A stretch of 38,104 nt of DNA from CAYGFH01 sp964430295 (GTDB lineage Bacteria > Patescibacteriota > Microgenomatia > UBA10105 > UBA927): the NCBI GenBank assembly GCA_964430295.1, contig CAYSEV010000010.1:1-38104 (forward strand). The letters run 5' to 3'. Positions within the stretch are counted from its first letter, which is position 1. Each line of letters begins with the position of its first letter. Made by a program: the position numbers and the translations under genes. The notes under the pieces were generated by a model. It had not been told where the DNA came from. It saw only the letters and a program-made list of their open reading frames with translations, and made no database searches. This document shows positions 8,383 to 15,429 of the stretch, piece after piece.

Positions 8383-9180
8383 TCAAAACTTCAGTTTTCC
8401 GGGTATTCGCATGCGTTTTTGCAGTTTCTTCAGGTGCTCTATGGCTTCGGGCGTCCGTTTTTTCGCTTCTTTTTCAATCAGTGCGCCGTAATAGCGAAAC
8501 TCCTTTGCCACGCCGATAAACCAGTTTTTGTACCACATCATGACAGGACGAAACAGCCAATATTCTGCAAGCATTTTTGCATAGACATCCAGCTCTTCCA
8601 GTCTTCCACGGCTTAATACATCAAGGCAATCCAGCCCATATAGCCATTGGGATTCAAGAGACTGTCTATCAAAGCTGTTTGCAAGCGTATGCTCATCAAT
8701 GGCAGTCAGAACTTTTCGCATCATCACACCATCGTGATCTTCCGTTAATCCATGTGATTTCATAAATTCCAACGCCACAGGGGCAGCATATTTTTTTTCT
8801 GTTATAAGTCCGTAAATTGCCCCATACAGTGTTGGTGGTTGCATGGCGCGGGATAAATCATGCATCGCAATGGCAAGCACAAGAGCTCGTATATCCATTA
8901 TGTTGAGAAGATTTGGATCTGTATGCAAAAATTTCAGCAAGTCATGCGCCATTCGCCCTGGATGTGTTTGAGTATGGAAAGGATCTTTAGAAAGCTCCAT
9001 CTGCTTCAAAGCGGCTATGGCCAATGCTCTATATCGCTTTGGCATAGTTATTTTGGTAAAGAGAGCTTCGAAGGCGGGATACGTATCACGTTTTTTTGAT
9101 TCAGACAACGAAGAAAATACCGTCCCAGTAAATCTGACGGCGGAATCGATCTGATGATGTATTCTACGCTGTGGTTTCAT
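8383..9180 (-). CDS. HD-domain-like protein, paralogue B
   Basis: This 265-aa protein is clearly related to the one at 6617-7426. Shared motifs include DPFHTQTHPGRMAHD, AIAMHDLSRAMQPPT, IDEHTL and QSLESQWLYGLDCLDVL, in the same order and spacing. The putative metal ligands (His of HTH-P, His-Asp of MHD, His of EHT, Asp of GLDC) are all kept in both copies, arguing for a functional site. The C-terminus is Lys/Arg-rich (KKLQKRMRIPGKLKF) and basic, unlike paralogue A. The start at 9180 is preferred to the one 18 nt upstream because a TATACT box ends 8 nt before it. Substrate unknown. Confidence 0.7.
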   Translation of the reverse strand: MKPQRRIHHQIDSAVRFTGTVFSSLSESKKRDTYPAFEALFTKITMPKRYRALAIAALKQMELSKDPFHTQTHPGRMAHDLLKFLHTDPNLLNIMDIRALVLAIAMHDLSRAMQPPTLYGAIYGLITEKKYAAPVALEFMKSHGLTEDHDGVMMRKVLTAIDEHTLANSFDRQSLESQWLYGLDCLDVLSRGRLEELDVYAKMLAEYWLFRPVMMWYKNWFIGVAKEFRYYGALIEKEAKKRTPEAIEHLKKLQKRMRIPGKLKF

Positions 9181-9188
9181 GCGAACAC

Positions 9189-9194
9189 AGTATA
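9189..9194 (-). promoter_or_regulatory. Candidate -10 box of HD-like paralogue B
   Basis: TATACT on the minus strand is followed after 8 nt by the ATG at 9180, consistent with leaderless transcription. No good -35 is visible at 17-18 bp. Confidence 0.4.
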
Positions 9195-9251
9195 GCAAAC
9201 AATTCTGAAGAATTTTTCCCTATTACATCCGCTCAAGAACAGGAATTCAAA

Positions 9252-9287
9252 TCAAGGTTGAACCTTGCTTGTAAGGTTCAACCTTGA
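9252..9287 (-). terminator. Perfect stem-loop just after argS
   Basis: Two 15-nt arms, TCAAGGTTGAACCTT and AAGGTTCAACCTTGA, are perfect inverted copies around a 6-nt loop. The loop starts 4 nt after the argS stop. The 3' flank on the minus strand (TTTGAATT) is only a weak U-tract, so it may act as a terminator or a 3'-end protecting stem. Each arm is itself nearly palindromic, so two smaller hairpins are also possible. Confidence 0.6.
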
Positions 9288-9291
9288 AAGG

Positions 9292-11460
9292 TTACATTTT
9301 TTCCAACACATTGATGCCAAGCAAATACAATCCGTTTTTGAGGACTTGTGCGGTTGCTGTCGTCAGTGCCAATCGATGATGCTCTCCCACAATAGGATTT
9401 TTTCCATAAAACACATTAAATGCTTGGGCAAGTTGGAATAGATAGGTGCAGAGCGTATTTGGTGCATAATTGTTTGCAGCAGCAGTTACAATATCCGGAT
9501 ATTGCATGAGTAATCGAGCAACTAAATGCTCGTCCTCGTTAAAACTCAACGTACCAAAATCCAAAGGAATTTCCAAATTTAAATTTTCAACAGTTTTAGA
9601 ATTTTCCTCACTGTTTGTAGATTTATTTTGAATGTTAGGTTTTGGATTTTGTGCTTCTCCAGCTTTGCGTAGAACTGACTTACATCTGGCGTATGTATAC
9701 ATTAGATATGGTCCGCTGTCTCCATTTGTATTAATCGATTCTTTCAGATCAAACGCTATTTCCTGTGTTGTAGATACCTTGAGGAATGCGTATTTTATAG
9801 CTGCAATAGCCAATTCTTCAGCTACACAGTCTCTATCTATATCAATCTGTTTCGAAGTATTACCATCCATAATCTCCAAAATTGCTTTCTTCACCTCTTC
9901 TATGAGCCATTCTCCCAGAACAACATTGCCCGTTCGTGAGCTCATCTTTCCATGCTTTAATTTCACCCAGCCATAGGCCAAATGATGCTGAACTCCCGGT
10001 TCTACAAACCCCAATAATTCTTCAACTTTGAATGTTACTTTAAAGAAACTTGCCTGTTCCGGTCCCACACAATGGATTATCCTGTCGACCTTCCCGAACT
10101 CTGTCGCTTCCATGGGAGCGAGTGCTAACTCCTTTGCCTCATATGTAGGTAAGCCAAGACTGTTTACAAACACGCGAGTGTCGAGACCATAGGGTTCTCC
10201 ACGGAAAATAATAGCCCCATCACTATCTTCTAGTATGTTTCTTTTTACAGCGTCTTTCGCTATATCCACACCACTTAAACATTCACTCTCAAAAAACTTC
10301 CGATCAAACGTTGTATTTACTCTGGTATATACAGTATCAAAGTAGTCTAAACTCCACTGTCGAGTCTCTTTCCACAGTGCATACACCCGCTCCAGCGGAT
10401 GCACATGATTGACCACAAGATTCAGGTAATCGGTTGTACCCGGATTTCTGCCGACTTCACGCGCGTACTTTTGCGCGGATGCGTAGATGAGAGCGTTCAG
10501 ATCTTTTATAACTCCTTTTGCAGTCTCATCTTCTTCAAACGCCTTGCTTCCTGCGGCGTATGCTTTTCCTAAAAACTCTACGCGATTATTGATTCCAGTC
10601 ATCTTATCCACATCATCTTTATATGGAGACAGCTCCAGCAGTGCATACAGGCATTTTGCAATATGCATACCAACATCTCCCTGATAGTTGGCGCGTATCA
10701 CACGATTCCCCTGACTTTGAAGTAACCGTACGATTGTTTCTCCTGTGGTGATATTGCGTAAATGACCGATATGGAATGCCTTATGCGTATTCGGATGGGC
10801 AAATTCCACCATAATAGTTTTACCCTTTGTGTCATTCTCGTCCCGCATACGGGATAAACTCCGGTGAGAATCGGTTTTAGAGCCTTGTTGATCTGGATCC
10901 CCGATCGAGTCGGGGATGACAACAGCATTTTTCCCGCGCAAGGCTGATGACGCAGTATCAGATACTTTTCCCGCATTGTCGAGAGAATCAGACGAAGTTT
11001 TCCCCTTTTTATCCACATTTTTTAGAACATTTTTTTCGGAAAATTCTTCCGGGTTATTTTTTCTTCCAGCCTCAGTATTTTTTCCATTATGACCCATGAA
11101 CTCTGAACCGTTTTCTGACTTTTTCGCTGTCCCAAACTTCTCTTTATCATTTAGCACAGTTTCAATGACGCTGCCAAAACACGCATCTGTGACATAGAGA
11201 TTTATAAAGCCCGGTCCTGCAATTTCGACACGGTCAATCCACTCTCCTTCTGATGTGTTTTGGTATAGTTTGATTTCGTCAACAATTTTCTGTGCTAATA
11301 CTCTAGGTTTCGCGTTCAAACGCTTCGAAAGAACCATTGCAATGTTTGTTGTGTATTCTCCATGCAAAGCACTCTCCGGAAAATCGACATTGATTTCCGC
11401 ACCTTCAACTCCCAGTTTTTTCACTATTTCCGCAAGGATATTCCAAACATGTTGTTTCAT
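9292..11460 (-). CDS. argS: Arginyl-tRNA synthetase with large insertion
   Basis: This class I synthetase charges tRNA-Arg. Residues 1-105 are the N-terminal Add-1 domain. VEFAHPNTHKAFHIGHLRN (218-236) holds the HIGH signature (230-233), GKMSSRTGNVV is the KMSKS loop, and the DALR anticodon-binding domain ends the protein. At 722 aa it is about 150 aa longer than usual. The main cause is a Lys/Asn/Ser-rich, low-complexity insertion at about 106-214, between Add-1 and the catalytic fold. Residues 181-210 of it are encoded by a 90-bp palindromic repeat element. A smaller insertion of about 25 aa lies in the C-terminal third, after the KMSKS loop and before the final helices (KPNIQNKSTNSEENSK). 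The catalytic parts look intact, so it should be functional. A TTGAAT-17-GATAAA promoter ends 5 nt before the ATG. Confidence 0.95.
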   Translation of the reverse strand: MKQHVWNILAEIVKKLGVEGAEINVDFPESALHGEYTTNIAMVLSKRLNAKPRVLAQKIVDEIKLYQNTSEGEWIDRVEIAGPGFINLYVTDACFGSVIETVLNDKEKFGTAKKSENGSEFMGHNGKNTEAGRKNNPEEFSEKNVLKNVDKKGKTSSDSLDNAGKVSDTASSALRGKNAVVIPDSIGDPDQQGSKTDSHRSLSRMRDENDTKGKTIMVEFAHPNTHKAFHIGHLRNITTGETIVRLLQSQGNRVIRANYQGDVGMHIAKCLYALLELSPYKDDVDKMTGINNRVEFLGKAYAAGSKAFEEDETAKGVIKDLNALIYASAQKYAREVGRNPGTTDYLNLVVNHVHPLERVYALWKETRQWSLDYFDTVYTRVNTTFDRKFFESECLSGVDIAKDAVKRNILEDSDGAIIFRGEPYGLDTRVFVNSLGLPTYEAKELALAPMEATEFGKVDRIIHCVGPEQASFFKVTFKVEELLGFVEPGVQHHLAYGWVKLKHGKMSSRTGNVVLGEWLIEEVKKAILEIMDGNTSKQIDIDRDCVAEELAIAAIKYAFLKVSTTQEIAFDLKESINTNGDSGPYLMYTYARCKSVLRKAGEAQNPKPNIQNKSTNSEENSKTVENLNLEIPLDFGTLSFNEDEHLVARLLMQYPDIVTAAANNYAPNTLCTYLFQLAQAFNVFYGKNPIVGEHHRLALTTATAQVLKNGLYLLGINVLEKM
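10831..10920 (-). repeat. 90-bp palindromic element inside argS
   Basis: The ends are inverted (GTCATTCTCG... and ...CGGGGATGAC on the plus strand). Each end carries its own small hairpin: TCCCGCATACGGGA-like at the left and CCCCGATCGAGTCGGGG at the right. The element is exactly 30 codons and is read in frame as VIPDSIGDPDQQGS...MRDEND within argS. It resembles the dispersed GTCAT...CCCG repeats common in many bacterial intergenic regions and the coding palindromic elements described in Rickettsia. Confidence 0.75.
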
Positions 11461-11465
11461 ATACG

Positions 11466-11494
11466 TTTATCTTTTTTGCTGCTTTTTTATTCAA
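11466..11494 (-). promoter_or_regulatory. Promoter of argS, leaderless
   Basis: TTGAAT (11494-11489), 17 bp, and GATAAA (11471-11466) end 5 nt before the ATG at 11460. Confidence 0.55.
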
Positions 11495-11499
11495 AAAAC

Positions 11500-11517
11500 A
11501 TGATCTTACTAGATCAT
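11500..11517. promoter_or_regulatory. Palindrome upstream of the argS promoter
   Basis: ATGATCT and AGATCAT are perfect inverted arms around TACT, placed just upstream of the -35. It could be an operator or activator site; the binding protein is unknown. Confidence 0.35.
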
Positions 11518-11989
11518 ATCCAAAATCACACTCAGTTGCAATCGAGTCGACATTCACATCACATTGTCATCCCCGACTCCGTCTCGCCCAGCGAAGCCTT
11601 GGCGAAGTTGGGATCGGTGACCAGACCTGACAAACTGAGCATGTCCACTATCATTTCTTCGTTGACCAGATGGTAAAAGTGTCAAATTTTTACAAATTCC
11701 TGCGACTATCTGTTTTAAATTAATAATCCGATAACATAAAATTCATCATCAATATTTATCTTCACAGCATCATCACTCATTCAAAAAATCTGCTATTAGC
11801 AATTTATAATTATGAGTGCTAATCAATTAATAAATTGACACAACAATCAAAACATACAAAAAGCATCTGATGCATGATGCTATGCATCATTTGCTCAGGC
11901 AATGTATTGCATACAGGCTTCAATATTTCTTACTATTTTTTGCCCCATTTGCCTTCAAATTTTTCCTCCCATATATATTACTTATAAGT
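11518..11989. other. Intergenic region with one repeat remnant
   Basis: No convincing gene lies between argS and the MBL gene. About 11566-11620 is a GTCATCCCCGACT repeat related to the element in argS. The remainder, about 11690-11989, is AT-rich with no clear gene, terminator or RNA. Confidence 0.6.
11566..11620 (+). repeat. Dispersed GTCATCCCCG-type repeat, partial
   Basis: It starts GTCATCCCCGACT, as in the element inside argS, and continues with GCGAAGCCTTGGCGAAG. A variant of that second motif (GCGAAGCGTTAGCGAAG) recurs at 14189-14205 within the T-box leader. The right boundary is uncertain. Confidence 0.5.
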
Positions 11990-12793
11990 CTACATTTTAA
12001 CTAACGTGGATACGTTATCTTTTACTAAAACAGACAACATGGTACCGGCATATACACCTTTTCCATCTTGAACAGTATCCGGCTGAACGTTATTCTCAAT
12101 CCGCTCAAATAGATGTATTGCATCAGTTATGAGCGCGGGATGTGATAGTGCTTCATTATGTCCAGGATATATGCATCTAAATATATCAATATGCTCATTA
12201 ATATATCTTATCGAAGATGAATACGAATCTACATTTGATTCATCCTCAAACGCGTATAACGGGCCTGGATATAATGTATCTCCGGTAAATAGCCAGCCTT
12301 CGGATGGTTCTACAATACAGATTGACCCTGGCGTGTGTCCTGGAGTATGCCAAATTGTAAATTTCCATGGGTCACAATATATGACATCTGTGTTGTGTAC
12401 TGCCAAAGCTCGTACACCCTTCACCGCATATGCTTTTGGCTTAAAGGGTTTTTCAAATACTGCCACATCATGCAATTCGGATATTTCTGTCGAAGTAAAT
12501 CCTCTGTTAAGTCGTTGAATTTCATTTTTTTCGTCAAACACAGAAATATCTGCAAATTCACAGGCCCCTCCAATATGATCCCAGTGCGTATGAGTCAGCA
12601 GTACACGCACTGGCAATCGGGTAATCTGTCTGACAACATGGGAAATAGACTCATATCCCATCCCCGTATCTATCAGAATCGCCTGTGAGTTTCCGAGAAC
12701 CAGATATGAAATCACTTTTTCAAAGTGACTAAATTCTGCAAGTGCAAATACAGACCTCTGTACTTGTTGTATAGTAAACCATGTTTTTTTCAT
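11990..12793 (-). CDS. Metallo-beta-lactamase-fold hydrolase
   Basis: The full set of MBL metal ligands is present: HTHWDH (residues 68-73), His153 in HTPGHTPGS, Asp172 in FTGDTL and His212 in YPGH. The 267-aa length and the glyoxalase II-like spacing fit a small cytoplasmic hydrolase; the substrate cannot be named. I chose the ATG at 12793. The frame stays open to 12937, but that extension would run through a strong stem-loop (12801-12837) and into the upstream gene, so it is not likely to be coding. It lies 55 nt downstream of the GNAT-like gene on the same strand. It may therefore share its T-box-controlled transcript, unless the stem-loop between them stops transcription. Confidence 0.85.
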   Translation of the reverse strand: MKKTWFTIQQVQRSVFALAEFSHFEKVISYLVLGNSQAILIDTGMGYESISHVVRQITRLPVRVLLTHTHWDHIGGACEFADISVFDEKNEIQRLNRGFTSTEISELHDVAVFEKPFKPKAYAVKGVRALAVHNTDVIYCDPWKFTIWHTPGHTPGSICIVEPSEGWLFTGDTLYPGPLYAFEDESNVDSYSSSIRYINEHIDIFRCIYPGHNEALSHPALITDAIHLFERIENNVQPDTVQDGKGVYAGTMLSVLVKDNVSTLVKM

Positions 12794-12800
12794 ATGATGT

Positions 12801-12837
12801 ATGAGGCGTTGGGGCCGGCCGACCCCGAATACCTCAT
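12801..12837 (-). other. GC-rich stem-loop between the GNAT and MBL genes
   Basis: ATGAGG/CCTCAT form the outer arms and GGGG/CCCC the inner arms around CCGGCCGA. No U-tract follows on the minus strand. It may be a processing or attenuating hairpin rather than a full terminator. Confidence 0.5.
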
Positions 12838-12848
12838 CCTCACGTTGC

Positions 12849-13636
12849 CTAGATAGGCAATATCCCCCACACATTACTCTCTCTATACACGGCCATTCCA
12901 TGCTGTGTATCAACTGTCCAATTCCCAACTTCGCCACATTCCCATATCCCTGGCTTCACCTCTTCCCATTGTCCTTTATGATATCGTTGCTGATATCCAT
13001 AAAACTCATCCATGGTCACGGCGACTGTCATAGCAGCATGATCGACAGCGACCATCTTCATCCCCATATGCCATAAGCTTCCAAGCCATGGATCAAGGGG
13101 TTTATCCGTTCCATGACGCGTTAACAGGCAATATGTTTCGAAATCCAAGTCGTACTGCATGCCCTTCTTTATTTCTCCATATCCACTTGGACGAAACGAT
13201 CCTATCAAATGATCCACTCCCAGATCTTTCGCCAATTGCTGCGCTGCTGTGATCATCATAGAAGGGATACGCTTTCCTTTCCAATCCGGCGCTACATTCA
13301 TAGATAGCAACACCAATGTATTGCCGGTTTTCTGATATGTTTGGCTAAAATCAGTCGGATCACCTGCAACATCATCCCAACTGGGCAGATGCTTGACTAC
13401 ACCATCCCAGCAAATTTGATTGAGTGACAAACTCGCTACATACTCATTGCCATGCAGCAATAACAATTGTCCTTCAGGAAAATTCTTTGCTCTCCCGGCT
13501 AATGATTCCGGGCTTGCAGATAGCCAAGGAGCCCAATTTGGCTTTTCAAGCTCGTTGTATAGTCTTCCAGTGTCACTTGTCGCCCATGTAGCTACTGTTT
13601 TTTCACTACTCGTTTTGGCAGGTCTTCCACATTCAT
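12849..13636 (-). CDS. GNAT-like acetyltransferase, apparent -1 frameshift near start
   Basis: The body (about 245 aa) contains LEKPNWAPWLSASPESLAGRAKNFPEGQLLLL, then LVLLSMNVAPDWKGKRIPSMMITAAQQLAKDLGVDHLIGSFRPSGYGE. The latter resembles the GNAT core strand and acetyl-CoA helix. No usable start codon exists in its frame after the strong AGGAGGTGA site at 13650-13642. The ATG at 13636, 8 nt after the AGGAGG core, opens a 14-codon frame (MNVEDLPKRVVKKQ) that stops at TAG. A -1 shift on the A6 run (13603-13598) would join it smoothly as ...VVKK-TVATWATSD. Either the ribosome or polymerase slips, or one A is missing by mutation or sequencing error. The longer frame to 13748 starts with TTG and runs through RNA hairpins. 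Probably the main target of the T-box upstream. Confidence 0.65.
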
Positions 13637-13641
13637 ATAAT

Positions 13642-13650
13642 TCACCTCCT
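13642..13650 (-). promoter_or_regulatory. Strong ribosome binding site deciding the GNAT start
   Basis: AGGAGGTGA is complementary to the 3' end of 16S rRNA, and its AGGAGG core lies 8 nt before ATG 13636. Such a site is rare in this mostly leaderless window and marks the intended start, although the frame breaks 14 codons later. Confidence 0.7.
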
Positions 13651-13658
13651 TTCTTTAC

Positions 13659-13917
13659 AAACAGTTTCCGATTTTTATAGGAAGTACTGTTTCTTAAGTC
13701 CGCCTTAGATCGCTCCGTTTGTCGTGTACGAATAGTACCTAAAGACAAACGGTAAGATCAGGCGGATACGTAAATTCCACAAAATCTTACTTCTCGCCGT
13801 AGGCATCGATCCTCCTCGTCTTAGGACTCTGCTTTTTTCGTTCTATTCGAACACCCTTCGTGCTGCGACGTTAGGAGGATTGATCGGCTGCTAAACTCGA
13901 TTACTCGTTAAGCAGCC
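13659..13917 (-). ncRNA. Second structured leader RNA, unknown class
   Basis: Between the T-box terminator and the ribosome binding site lie about five hairpins. In transcript order: GGCTGCT/AGCAGCC (13917-13911 with 13892-13886); AGGAGGAT/ATCCTCCT (880-873 with 816-809); GTAAGAT/ATCTTAC (790-784 with 758-752); CCGTTTGTC/GACAAACGG (752-744 with 723-715) inside TCCGCC/GGCGGA (766-761 with 704-699); and AAACAGT/ACTGTTT with inner TTCC/GGAA (692-686 with 665-659). The third helix overlaps the fourth set, so they exclude each other, as in a switch. I match it to no known riboswitch. Confidence 0.5.
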
Positions 13918-13919
13918 AC

Positions 13920-13972
13920 AAAAAAATCCCCTTGAGCCTCGATCCCTAAAGAGGGATGGAGGCGCAAAGGGA
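13920..13972 (-). terminator. Intrinsic terminator of the T-box leader
   Basis: On the minus strand TCCCTTTG/CAAGGGGA, GCCTC/GAGGC and ATCCCT/AGGGAT stack into one long hairpin followed by seven U. The CGTCCCTTTG...GAGGC style is typical of T-box terminators. Confidence 0.8.
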
Positions 13973-14040
13973 CGTTTAAAACAAAGCTCAATGTGCAATG
14001 TCACATGCTAAAAGTATTTGACATTTTTCATTTGGCATTT

Positions 14041-14062
14041 GTCATTTCCCGCGGAGCGGGAT
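14041..14062 (+). repeat. Short palindromic repeat within the T-box leader
   Basis: GTCATTTCCCGCGGAGCGGGAT contains TCCCGC/GCGGGA arms and belongs to the same GTCAT...CCCG group as the copies in argS and at 11566. It lies directly after the T-box sequence. Confidence 0.5.
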
Positions 14063-14319
14063 CGTGGTGCCACCCTACTTCAGAACTATACTTTTCTATT
14101 TCAAACTATATACATATAGATGAAATAAAAAATTCCGTGTAGCCTTGACGGAAAATACAGTTCCCTCGTTTTTAAATCTACTTGCTCCGCGAAGCGTTAG
14201 CGAAGTGGGACTTTCCCAATTCAACTTGCGAAACTTTTTTCGATTTAGAGCTCCCCATCTCGAATGGATCACCGCTCTTTCCCTGGGATTCTCACCCGGG
14301 TATTCACTTGTTGTACATT

Positions 14320-14348
14320 AATTTACTACAGGATTTAGATGCTGTCAA
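14320..14348 (-). promoter_or_regulatory. Promoter of the T-box leader
   Basis: A perfect TTGACA (14348-14343), 17 bp, and TAAATT (14325-14320). Transcription would begin near 14313. The 220 nt between this promoter and the stop of the Cys-rich gene hold small inverted repeats (TCAATC/GATTGA near 14460) but no gene. Confidence 0.7.
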
Positions 14349-14574
14349 TACCCAATTTTTTCAAAAGTCAATAGATCAATTTGAAAAACCACAGCTGCGG
14401 AAAAGACATTCTCTCTCCATGTGGAAATATAGCTTCTAAGACTGATTGTGTACCGTGGATCAATCACACGATTGAAAAATAATACAACCATCAGTTCTCT
14501 GTCTTGCTTGAGAGACAATTAATCTTTGTACACAGATAGCAAACAACCAGCCTCACGCATGTATATACCAATTA

Positions 14575-15423
14575 TCAATCTAATCCCCACTGTTGTGTTG
14601 AAGGAACATCAACAGACACCGTAGTGCACGAGGTGGACCCGCTACAATTAACAACCTTTGTGACACAGGTTGTTTTCATACGCTTGGTTTTATCCGCATT
14701 CCATTGTCCCCATGTTACCTCTGACTTCTCAGAATCCGGTAATCGGCAGGCAGGTTGTGAGATAATACCACTCGGTCGTGGAGGAGCATCATTCATAACA
14801 CATCGTGAATTTTTGCATACACCGGGGTTTTTTGTACATGATCGTGGCATGGCAGGACAATTTCTTCCGGGAGGACAGTCATATCCTATACATTTTTCCA
14901 CAACACAGGGTGTCCCTTCGCCTGTACATGTACCGTCAGTAGAAGCTGTTTTAGGAACACATACGTGATCTTTGCAAACGCCAATGCTCTGTTTACACAT
15001 AGCCCCAGGAGGACAACTTCCGAGAGTACACTGCGTTCCATCTGCACCGCCACATGGCTTTGTGTCGGACCATGTCTGACACTGTGACAAGCACGATACA
15101 GGCCGCCTTGCATCATTTGGGCCCTGAGCGTTCACTCTATCAATCGCATTTCGAGAACAGAACTCAGAACATGACATGGTCTTATCTACAACAGTTTTCT
15201 GACAATCCAGCTTACACTGAGATGTTCGATCAGCAAAAAGTTCCACTCCAAATCTAAATCCTCCGGAACAGCGCGCAAGGCACTGCTGCAAACCGTTATA
15301 AGACGCTTTGCTTCTATTGTCTGTTGTGCGCATAGCAACGACAGCAAAAAGAGGGATTGCAATAATGCCGGCGATCATGAGAACTATTTTTGGAGTAAAC
15401 GAATGAGACGGTGTTTTTGCCAT
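14575..15423 (-). CDS. Cys-rich exported or anchored protein
   Basis: The 282-aa protein begins MAKTPSHSFTPK, then a hydrophobic helix (residues 12-30, IVLMIAGIIAIPLFAVVAM). It is therefore a single-pass or lipid-free anchored protein with most of its mass outside. The remaining 250 residues hold about 30 Cys, many in repeated units such as GTQCTLGSCPPGAMCKQSIGVCK and CVVEKCIGYDCPPGRNC. This suggests a string of small disulfide-bonded modules like those in adhesins or protease inhibitors. No enzymatic motif is seen. It is the last gene of the minus-strand surface-protein block but has its own leaderless promoter. Such disulfide-rich proteins imply an oxidising periplasm or surface. Confidence 0.75.
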   Translation of the reverse strand: MAKTPSHSFTPKIVLMIAGIIAIPLFAVVAMRTTDNRSKASYNGLQQCLARCSGGFRFGVELFADRTSQCKLDCQKTVVDKTMSCSEFCSRNAIDRVNAQGPNDARRPVSCLSQCQTWSDTKPCGGADGTQCTLGSCPPGAMCKQSIGVCKDHVCVPKTASTDGTCTGEGTPCVVEKCIGYDCPPGRNCPAMPRSCTKNPGVCKNSRCVMNDAPPRPSGIISQPACRLPDSEKSEVTWGQWNADKTKRMKTTCVTKVVNCSGSTSCTTVSVDVPSTQQWGLD

Positions 15424-15429
15424 ATATAT

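Larger units (their letters stand above)
13920..14313 (-). ncRNA. T-box riboswitch leader
   Basis: The T-box itself, AGGGTGGCACCACG, is at 14076-14063 on the minus strand and matches the consensus AGGGTGGNACCGCG with one change. The UGGC bulge implies a tRNA with discriminator G73 (Asn, Asp, Gln, Glu, Ser or Trp as the usual cases); this is known covariation, not proof. Upstream, AGAGCGGTGATCC with GATGGGGAGCTCT looks like the distal part of Stem I, and CGAAAAAAGTTTCG and TGGGAAAGTCCCA form further stems. A promoter at 14348-14320 starts the RNA near 14313, and the terminator is at 13972-13920. The gap of about 90 nt between T-box and terminator is longer than normal and contains a GTCATTTCCCGCGG repeat. 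I cannot fix the specifier codon. Confidence 0.75.

Noticed and set aside
12794..12937. N-terminal extension of the MBL protein to 12937
   Set aside because: It would overlap the upstream gene and cross a strong stem-loop. The ATG at 12793 starts directly at the family-like N-terminus.
13636..13748. N-terminal extension of the GNAT frame up to a TTG at 13748
   Set aside because: The extension runs through several perfect RNA hairpins and the ribosome binding site, so it is a leader and not coding.
13835..13850. tRNA-like TTCGAAT loop on the minus strand
   Set aside because: The flanking five bases do not pair as a T-arm and no acceptor or anticodon arms are present.
14182..14439. Plus-strand 85-aa frame
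   Set aside because: It lies antisense to the T-box leader and its promoter, whose RNA signals explain the sequence better.
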